NCBI GenBank assembly: GCA_035477595.1
Contig: DATIKM010000162.1
Span: 1 to 29,053 of the forward strand
Source: DATIKM01 sp035477595
GTDB lineage: Bacteria; Armatimonadota; Chthonomonadetes; Chthonomonadales; CAJBBX01
Length of the DNA stretch: 29,053 nucleotides
Reading direction: 5' to 3'
Shown here: positions 24,092-29,053 of the stretch, in pieces
Layout of the letters: each line of letters begins with the position of its first letter
Position numbering within the stretch: the stretch's first letter is position 1
Position numbers and translations under genes: made by a program
Notes under the pieces: generated by a model
Databases searched by the model: none
The model's input: only the letters and a program-made list of their open reading frames with translations
Told to the model about the DNA's origin: nothing

Positions 24092-24454
24092 CTAACCACA
24101 GACCTTCTGGATCGCCTCGACCACCTTCTCCGCCTGGAAGGGCTTCACGATGAAATCCTTCGCGCCCGCGCTCACGGCGTCGATCACCATGTTCTTCTGC
24201 CCCATGGCGGTGCACATGATGATCCGCGCGTGTGGGTCAATCTTCCTGATCTCCCTGACAGCGCTGATGCCGTCCATCTCGGGCATCGTGATGTCCATGG
24301 TCACGGCATCTGGTTTGAGTGAGCGGTACATGTCGATCGCCTCGCGGCCGTTGGACGCCTCGCCGGCGACCTCAAAACCGTTCTTCGTCAGGATATTCCT
24401 CAAGGTCACCCGCATGAACATGGCGTCATCGGTGACCAGTATCCGCTTGGGCAC
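24092..24454 (-). CDS. cheY: CheY response regulator
   Basis: This is a 120-residue single receiver domain. An ATG at 24460 lies immediately beside GGAGG, too close for initiation, while the in-frame GTG at 24454 is 7 bases away and gives the classical start MPKRILVTDDAMFMR; it is therefore preferred. The acidic pocket (TDD), phospho-acceptor D54 in AVTMDITMPEMDG, T82 in IIMCTAMGQ and K104 in FIVKPF are all present. It has no output domain, so it works by protein contact, classically with the flagellar switch. The gene is followed by cheX and preceded by cheR. The M residue after CTA is a usual variant. Confidence 0.92.
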   Translation of the reverse strand: MPKRILVTDDAMFMRVTLRNILTKNGFEVAGEASNGREAIDMYRSLKPDAVTMDITMPEMDGISAVREIRKIDPHARIIMCTAMGQKNMVIDAVSAGAKDFIVKPFQAEKVVEAIQKVCG

Positions 24455-24490
24455 GTGCATACCTCCGACGATGGGTCAGGGAGAGAGAGA

Positions 24491-25297
24491 TCATGCGACC
24501 CGGGTGTAGAAGAAGGGAGCCCGGCTCTGGAGGCCAAGGCCCTCGGCATTGAAGATGCGTTCCGTGCCGCCCACGAACACCGAGCCGCCCTGCGCGAGTG
24601 CGTCACGGAAGCGCGTGTAGAGCCGCCCCTTGGCCTCCTCCGTGAAGTAGATGACCACGTTGCGGCACACGATCAGATCGAAGTCCTTCTCGAACGGGTC
24701 GGCGAGCAGGTTGTGTCGCCGGAAGGTGACGCGCTCCCGCAGTGCCTGCGCGACCTGGAGTCCGCCCGCATGGGGCTGCAGCCACTTCCGCCGGTACGCG
24801 GCGGGCACGTTCGCCACGTCCGCCTCAGTGAACACACCCTCGCGCGCCCGCTCCAGGATGGGCGCATCGATGTCGGTCGCCAACAGGTAGTGTCGGGCGC
24901 CCGGCGCCACGTCGTCCAGCAACATCGCGAGCGAGTAGGGCTCAGCGCCGAACGAACAGCCGGCCGACCACACGCGTAGCACCTTGCGCCTCTGGAGCAG
25001 GACCGGAAGCGTGAGAGAGCGCAACTCCTCCCACTTCTCCGGGTTGCGAAACAGCTCCGAGACGTTGATGGTCATGCGGTCGAGGAAGCGCGCCCACTCC
25101 GACGCATCTCGGTCGAGGAGCGCGAAGTACTCGCAGAAGGAGGCCGCCCGCGCCCGCTCCGCCATCGCGCGAAGGCGCCGGTGCATCTGCTGCTCCTTGT
25201 AGAGCGAGAGGTCCACGCCGCACTTTCCGCGGACTTTCTGCTTGAACGCCTCATAGTCCGCGCGCTCGGACCCGCTCAGTGTCGCCTGTTCCTGCAC
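24491..25297 (-). CDS. cheR: CheR receptor methyltransferase
   Basis: This 268-residue protein has the complete two-domain layout. The N-terminal helical part spans ~1-75 (GVDLSLYKEQQMHRRLRAMA). The SAM-binding part includes MTINVSELFRNPEKW, VLRVWSAGCSFGAEPYSLAM (motif I), ATDID, and VCRNVVIYF. The protein methylates glutamates of chemoreceptors using S-adenosylmethionine. Initiation is at GTG 25297 right after GGGGAGAGG; I see no better start. It lies 36 bp after cheB, giving a methylation/demethylation pair. No tetratricopeptide tail is present, so this is the plain form. Confidence 0.94.
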   Translation of the reverse strand: MQEQATLSGSERADYEAFKQKVRGKCGVDLSLYKEQQMHRRLRAMAERARAASFCEYFALLDRDASEWARFLDRMTINVSELFRNPEKWEELRSLTLPVLLQRRKVLRVWSAGCSFGAEPYSLAMLLDDVAPGARHYLLATDIDAPILERAREGVFTEADVANVPAAYRRKWLQPHAGGLQVAQALRERVTFRRHNLLADPFEKDFDLIVCRNVVIYFTEEAKGRLYTRFRDALAQGGSVFVGGTERIFNAEGLGLQSRAPFFYTRVA

Positions 25298-25333
25298 CCT
25301 CTCTCCCCGTTTCGGTCGGCCGCATCGCCTCTG

Positions 25334-26422
25334 TCAGATCGCTCGCGCGACCTGCCGCGCGACCATGTCGCGCACCGCGCGGTCCGCTGCCGCCGCGATC
25401 GCGCCCAGCGGCAGCACGCTGTCCGCCGCACCGTTGTCGGCGGCTGCCTTCGGCATTCCGTAGACCACGCTGGTGGCCTCATCCTGCGCAAGGCACCGTC
25501 CGCCCGCCGTGCGCACCGCTCTGGCGCCCACAGCCCCGTCCCTGCCCATGCCTGTCAGCACCACGGCGACCACCCGCGAGCCAAAACGCTCGGCCAGCGA
25601 GAGGAGCGTGACGTCGGCTGCTGGCCGCACGCCGTGGATCGGCGGGTCCTGCGTCATCCGCGCGCAGCCGCGAGCGTCGAACACCGTGTGCCAGCCGGCC
25701 GGAGCAACCATCACGGCGCCGACGCGCAGAGCCTGCCCGGGCTGGCCCTCGCTCACCGCCAGGGCGCTGTTGCGCGCGAGACTGGCCGCCAGCGACTTCG
25801 TGAAGCCCGCGGGCAGGTGCTGCACCACGACGACGGCGGCGGGCAGGTCTGCCAGAAGGCTTGGTACCACCTGCTGGAGCGCTGCCGGCCCGCCCGTCGA
25901 GCTTGCGATCGCCAGGATGGCGTCACGCCCTCCGAACTGCCGGGGCGTGGTCTGCGCCGGCGTCGCATCCGGCGAGCGCCGCGCCATCGCGCGCCCTGCG
26001 CGCAGCCGGGCTCGGTCGGCGCGCGCCGCTGCCAGCACAGTCCGCGCGATCGCGTCGCCGATGCGGCAGAGGTCCACGCTGATGGCGCCCGATGGCTTGT
26101 GCAGGCACTCGAAGGCGCCGAGCTCCAGGCACTCAATCGTGGCAGCGGCGCTGGCATCGGTCAGGCTCGATAGCACCACCACCGGCGTCGGCCGGCGGCG
26201 CATCGCCTCGCGCAGGAACTCGATCCCGCCCATGCGCGGCATCTCGAGGTCCAGCGTGACGGCGTCCGGCTCGAGAGCGAGCAGCTTCTCGAGCCCGTCG
26301 AACCCGTCGCGCGCCGTCGCCACGACCTCTAGGCCCGCGCCGCTTAGGATCTCGCTCACCAGCTTGCGCATCAGGGCGGAGTCGTCCACCACCAGCACGC
26401 GCGCCCGTCGTGTGGGCTCCAT
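25334..26422 (-). CDS. cheB: CheB receptor methylesterase/deamidase
   Basis: This 362-residue protein has two domains. The receiver domain (~5-125) has VVDDSALMRK and acceptor D58 in AVTLDLEMPRMGG; the last motif has Gly where MPxMDG is typical. A linker (~130-165) leads to the methylesterase with S175 in IASSTGGP, H202 in VQHLPAGFT and D295 in LTGMGRDG as catalytic triad. It removes methyl groups from receptors when phosphorylated. The ATG at 26422 is used; an in-frame GTG at 26434 would add four residues. Neither has a clear ribosome site, so coupling to the upstream HDOD gene, which ends at 26439, is likely. Confidence 0.94.
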   Translation of the reverse strand: MEPTRRARVLVVDDSALMRKLVSEILSGAGLEVVATARDGFDGLEKLLALEPDAVTLDLEMPRMGGIEFLREAMRRRPTPVVVLSSLTDASAAATIECLELGAFECLHKPSGAISVDLCRIGDAIARTVLAAARADRARLRAGRAMARRSPDATPAQTTPRQFGGRDAILAIASSTGGPAALQQVVPSLLADLPAAVVVVQHLPAGFTKSLAASLARNSALAVSEGQPGQALRVGAVMVAPAGWHTVFDARGCARMTQDPPIHGVRPAADVTLLSLAERFGSRVVAVVLTGMGRDGAVGARAVRTAGGRCLAQDEATSVVYGMPKAAADNGAADSVLPLGAIAAAADRAVRDMVARQVARAI

Positions 26423-26438
26423 CCGCGTCGCCACGTCG

Positions 26439-27302
26439 TCAGGCGGCCTGCGCGGCCAGACCGAAGAGCGACCCCGCGTTCGCGGCGTTCGCCGCGGCCT
26501 CCGCGATCAGGTCCTCGTGGTCCTGAGACGTCAGGCCCAGCCGCTCGCCGGCAGCCGGATCGAGCGCCGTCGCGTATGGCGCGCGGCGACCGAGCCGCTC
26601 GTCGCCGGCCAGCACATTGGCGAGGTGGACCACGACCGCGAGAGACTCGTCCTTCCCTCCGTCGAAGGGCCCGTGATGGCCCCCAACAGCCTCGCAGAGG
26701 ACCTGCGGCAAGTTCCAGCGGTCGGCCACCCTCGCGCCGACCTCCGCATGGTCGAAGCCCAACACGCCTCGCTCGGCCTGGGTGAACTGGATCCCGTCCA
26801 GCTCGGCTAGGGCCTCGATCGCGTCGAACTGAGCGGAGACGTAGACGCTGAGTACGACCTTGCCCACATCGTGCAGGAGGCCAGCCACGAACGCCTCGTC
26901 GCCGGGAGCGGCGCCCGTGCGCGATGCCACCATCTGGGCGAGCATGGCGGTGTGGAGCGAGTGCTTCCACAGCTCTCCCTGGCCCATCCTGTAGCCGGCG
27001 CTCTCCATCTGCAGGGTGTCGGAGGCAGCCGCCGCGATCGCCAGACTGCGCACTGCCCTCATTCCGAGGATCAGTACCGCGTCACGCACGGTCTGCACGC
27101 TGCGAGGCATGCCGTAGAATGCGGAGTTGGCGATTCGGAGCACGCGCGTCGTCATCGCAACGTCGGAGCCAATCAGGTCGCCGATGTCACGCGCCGACGC
27201 GGTGGAGTCGCTTGTCATCTCCATCAACCTCACCGCCGTTGCGGGGAGGGGTGGCAGCTCCTTCACGGAGGCCACCAACTGATCAAGGCTGAGTGTGGCC
27301 AT
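26439..27302 (-). CDS. HDOD domain signalling protein
   Basis: The protein has 287 residues; the ATG at 27302 follows GAGGA. An HDOD domain fills ~10-220: LPPLPATAVRLMEM, LIGSDVAMTTRVLRIANSAF, AVLILGMRAVRSLAI, and AGLLHDVGKVVL, then GFDHAEVGARVADRW. HDOD proteins resemble HD phosphohydrolases but lack the full HD-GYP motif; many act as non-enzymatic signalling scaffolds in chemotaxis, motility and c-di-GMP circuits. The domain keeps an HD pair within LLHDVGK, so residual metal binding is possible. The remaining C-terminal stretch is Ala-rich. It lies between cheD (14 bp upstream) and cheB, so it is an integral member of the operon. Confidence 0.88.
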   Translation of the reverse strand: MATLSLDQLVASVKELPPLPATAVRLMEMTSDSTASARDIGDLIGSDVAMTTRVLRIANSAFYGMPRSVQTVRDAVLILGMRAVRSLAIAAAASDTLQMESAGYRMGQGELWKHSLHTAMLAQMVASRTGAAPGDEAFVAGLLHDVGKVVLSVYVSAQFDAIEALAELDGIQFTQAERGVLGFDHAEVGARVADRWNLPQVLCEAVGGHHGPFDGGKDESLAVVVHLANVLAGDERLGRRAPYATALDPAAGERLGLTSQDHEDLIAEAAANAANAGSLFGLAAQAA

Positions 27303-27316
27303 CGTTGTCCTCGTGT

Positions 27317-27847
27317 TCAGGCAGCCCGCGCCAGCTCGGCGCGCCGGGCGCTGACGAGCGTCGCCAGCTCGCGCTCGCCCTGGCCGAGGGTCTTCACCAC
27401 GACGGCGCCGTCGGCGCAGCGCAGCGAGACCGTCCGCCCGACGGTCCCACCCACATCCTCGGCGATCAGGCGCGCCGACTGGACCCTCAAGGCCTGCAGC
27501 ACCGCGGCGGCGTTGCGCCTGCCGATGTCGAGCCGCGCCACCTGGCCTCCGAACTGGAAGAGCTGGGCGCCGCCGGCGATCGCGATCAGCATGTGCGACG
27601 GGCTCGCGCCTGCCTTCTTCATCGCCGCGAACAGCGCCGGCACAGCCGTGTCGGCGTACTTCCCGGGCGCTTCGCCCGCGCCCTCAACGCTGGCCGGCAG
27701 CACCACGTGCGCCATGCCCGCCACTCCCGCCATCGCGTCGTAGGCGCACACGCCGATGCACGATCCCAGCCCCAACGCCACCAGCACGTCGCCGGACCCC
27801 CGCGTGACCCTAAGCTCGGCCATGCCAACCATGATCGCCTGGCCCAT
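27317..27847 (-). CDS. cheD: CheD receptor glutamine deamidase
   Basis: The protein has 176 residues. The ATG at 27847 overlaps the cheC stop by one base (TGATG), so the two are coupled; the longer open frame upstream is inside cheC. The conserved fold starts GMAELRVTRGSGDVLVALG. The catalytic Cys is C30 in GLGSCIGVCAYD and the His is H47 in MAHVVLP; IAGGAQLF and DVGGTVGRTV are typical later motifs. CheD deamidates receptor glutamines and forms a complex with CheC that raises the phosphatase activity of CheC; the gene order supports this pairing. Confidence 0.93.
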   Translation of the reverse strand: MGQAIMVGMAELRVTRGSGDVLVALGLGSCIGVCAYDAMAGVAGMAHVVLPASVEGAGEAPGKYADTAVPALFAAMKKAGASPSHMLIAIAGGAQLFQFGGQVARLDIGRRNAAAVLQALRVQSARLIAEDVGGTVGRTVSLRCADGAVVVKTLGQGERELATLVSARRAELARAA

Positions 27848-28467
27848 CACCGTTCCAGCCCGATGGCGCGCAGCAGCGTCCCAAGCGACTCGGGCTCCGG
27901 GATGAACACGAACACGCCCTCGATGGGCTGCTCGCGGTCCGCCAGGCGCGTCATGATGGTCAGCGCGTGGTCTCCGAGCGAGGGCGAGGCGGCGGCGATC
28001 GAGGCCAGGATGGCCCCCGCCATGTCGACCGCGATGCCGGGCGGCGCGGACGGCAGGCGCAGGTCGGACATGTCGGCGATGGCGTTCAGAAAGGAGGAGA
28101 TGAGGATGTTGCCGGTCTCGGCGAGGACGGAGCACTCCATCTCGTCCAGGCGCTGCGTGTCGCCCGGTTCGCGGCAGAGGATGACATCGCAGAGGCGGCA
28201 GGCGCAGTCGAACGGGAACAGGAATGCCACGTGGCCGGACACGTCGCCCTCGACGGGCATGTAGACGGCCGCGGCGACCTCCTCCATGTGGCCCACGACG
28301 GCCGCGAACTCGTGGAGCGCCACCACGCCGAAGGAGGGCACCGACATCCTGAAGTCGCGGTCCGTCAGCGCACTGAGGGAGGTGACGGCATGGCCGGCGC
28401 CGATGTTGGCGACCTCTCGCAGCGCGTCGATCTGCAACTCGTCAAGCGCCGTCGCCGCTACACTCAT
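27847..28467 (-). CDS. cheC: CheC-type CheY-P phosphatase with two active sites
   Basis: The protein has 206 residues. The ATG at 28467 starts SVAATALDELQIDALREVA, the standard N-terminus; the frame further upstream lies in the intergenic region. Two phosphatase helices are present: D14-x3-E18-x2-N21 in DALREVANIGAGHA, and S113-x3-E117-x2-N120 in SVLAETGNILISSFLN. This makes it a class I CheC, with both sites probably active. It dephosphorylates CheY-P and is stimulated by CheD. It is the first gene of the minus-strand chemotaxis block, whose promoter should lie in the 28468-28700 divergent region; I could not pin one down on this strand. Confidence 0.92.
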   Translation of the reverse strand: MSVAATALDELQIDALREVANIGAGHAVTSLSALTDRDFRMSVPSFGVVALHEFAAVVGHMEEVAAAVYMPVEGDVSGHVAFLFPFDCACRLCDVILCREPGDTQRLDEMECSVLAETGNILISSFLNAIADMSDLRLPSAPPGIAVDMAGAILASIAAASPSLGDHALTIMTRLADREQPIEGVFVFIPEPESLGTLLRAIGLER

Positions 28468-28548
28468 GCGGTCTGGGTCCTCCGCGCCCCGGGCTCCCGC
28501 TCGCCAGGACGGGGCGCGCGGCCCGCCTGCGCGGCCGGTCAGGAGGGC

Positions 28549-28578
28549 TTGCTCTCCGGCGAGCGCCGTCTGTACAAT
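28549..28578 (+). promoter_or_regulatory. Candidate sigma70-like promoter for the cupin gene
   Basis: TTGCTC (28549-28554) and TACAAT (28573-28578) are 18 bases apart. The -10 box matches 5/6 and the -35 box 4/6. The start would fall near 28585, about 115 bases upstream of the cupin ATG. Confidence 0.5.
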
Positions 28579-28584
28579 GGGCGA

Positions 28585-28610
28585 GCGCCCGAAGGGCGCC
28601 GCGATGTTTT
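28585..28610 (+). promoter_or_regulatory. Leader hairpin with short T-run
   Basis: GCGCCC (28585-28590) pairs with GGGCGC (28594-28599) around GAA. TTTT follows at 28607-28610, seven bases after the stem. Located where transcription should begin, it may be a protective 5' hairpin or a weak attenuator of the cupin gene. Confidence 0.3.
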
Positions 28611-28700
28611 CATTCCACGTTCGGCCTCCGACCGGCAACGGGAACTCGCACGGATGCGCGGCAACTCGCGCCCGGCGCCCCGGGGGTCAGGGAGTCCTCC

Positions 28701-29027
28701 ATGAGCGCAGCCTACAACCTCCGCCGCGACCTGACCGCGGAGGTCGCCATTCCCGCCAACGGCATCGTCAGCATCACCTTGCAGGAGGAACCGCGAAGCA
28801 AGGTCGTGCTCTTCGGCTTCGCAGCGGGCCAGGAGCTGTCCGACCACACCGCGTCGGTGCCGGCGGTCGTGCACATCCTCTCCGGCGAGGCGACCGTGAA
28901 GCTGGGTGACGACGTCTACGACCTGGGCCCGCACGGCTGGGTCCATATGCCGGCCCATCTCGTCCACGCTGTCCGTGCCAAGACCGACGTGGTGATGCTC
29001 CTGACGATGCTGCGCGGCGGCGCCTGA
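28701..29027 (+). CDS. Small single-domain cupin protein
   Basis: The protein has 108 residues. The ATG at 28701 has CAGGGAG at 28688-28694. It is a small beta-barrel: VSITLQEEPRSKVVLFGF, AGQELSDHTASVPAVVHILS, GEATVKLGDDVYDLGPHGWV and HMPAHLVHAVRAKTDVVML are the expected strands of both cupin motifs. Candidate metal ligands are the histidines in SDHTASVPAVVH and PAHLVHAV. Close relatives are often annotated as cupin domain proteins of unknown substrate, sometimes linked to sensing or small sugar/phenolic metabolism. It is divergent from the chemotaxis block, with its own candidate promoter. The remaining 26 bases of the window hold nothing recognisable. Confidence 0.85.
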   Translation: MSAAYNLRRDLTAEVAIPANGIVSITLQEEPRSKVVLFGFAAGQELSDHTASVPAVVHILSGEATVKLGDDVYDLGPHGWVHMPAHLVHAVRAKTDVVMLLTMLRGGA

Positions 29028-29053
29028 CGGGCGCCCTGCCGAGGAGAGCCGCC

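Overview
This is a high-GC bacterial window, apart from a slightly AT-richer left edge. It combines glycoside hydrolases with DUF5060/DUF4038-type architecture, a DUF1080 protein, a GH51 arabinofuranosidase and a CheC/CheD/CheX/HDOD/HD-GYP chemotaxis block. That mix is common in Armatimonadota and some neighbouring, little-cultured phyla. The lineage is inferred from gene content; there is no rRNA or other marker gene here.

Left part (1-9181): the 3' end of a SNF2-type helicase gene, a cytoplasmic oligogalacturonate-lyase-like beta-propeller, a Tat-exported DUF5060/DUF4038 glycosidase, a frameshift-riddled FG-GAP (VCBS) repeat gene, and a second, cytoplasmic DUF5060/DUF4038 glycosidase. On the opposite strand follow a cellulase-like clan GH-A enzyme and a secreted GH99/GH71-like enzyme with a C-terminal CBM9-like domain. 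The set points to degradation of plant cell-wall or pectic glycans.

Middle (9364-13263): a tightly coupled three-gene operon for a class II ketose-(bis)phosphate aldolase, an FGGY sugar kinase and an L-fucose/L-arabinose-isomerase-like protein. Together they have the logic of an isomerise, phosphorylate and cleave route for a pentose or deoxysugar. On the minus strand come a secreted VIT/VWA-domain protein, a 70-residue protein with a FYVE-like spacing of eight cysteines, and a secreted DUF1080 protein. A GC-rich hairpin separates the convergent units at 13347-13388.

17437-22221: a transport and hydrolysis operon with a recognisable sigma70-like promoter. It encodes a sugar-binding lipoprotein, two overlapping CUT1-type permeases (no ATPase in the window) and a cytoplasmic GH51 alpha-L-arabinofuranosidase. 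It ends at a strong hairpin followed by four T. This suggests uptake of arabinose-containing oligosaccharides and their cleavage inside the cell; the upstream isomerase-kinase-aldolase operon could process the released sugar.

22294-28467 (minus strand): a chemotaxis-adaptation block in the order cheC-cheD-HDOD-cheB-cheR-cheY-cheX-yjfB-like, then an HD-GYP c-di-GMP phosphodiesterase gene. CheA, CheW and receptors are absent from the window. A small cupin gene with its own candidate promoter closes the window (28701-29027).

The most interesting points are the multiply frameshifted FG-GAP gene between two intact glycosidase genes, the FYVE-like mini-protein, the VIT/VWA protein with an altered MIDAS motif and an unusual C-terminal domain, and the dual-phosphatase chemotaxis block linked to c-di-GMP turnover. 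I saw no tRNA, rRNA, CRISPR array, transposase or phage gene.
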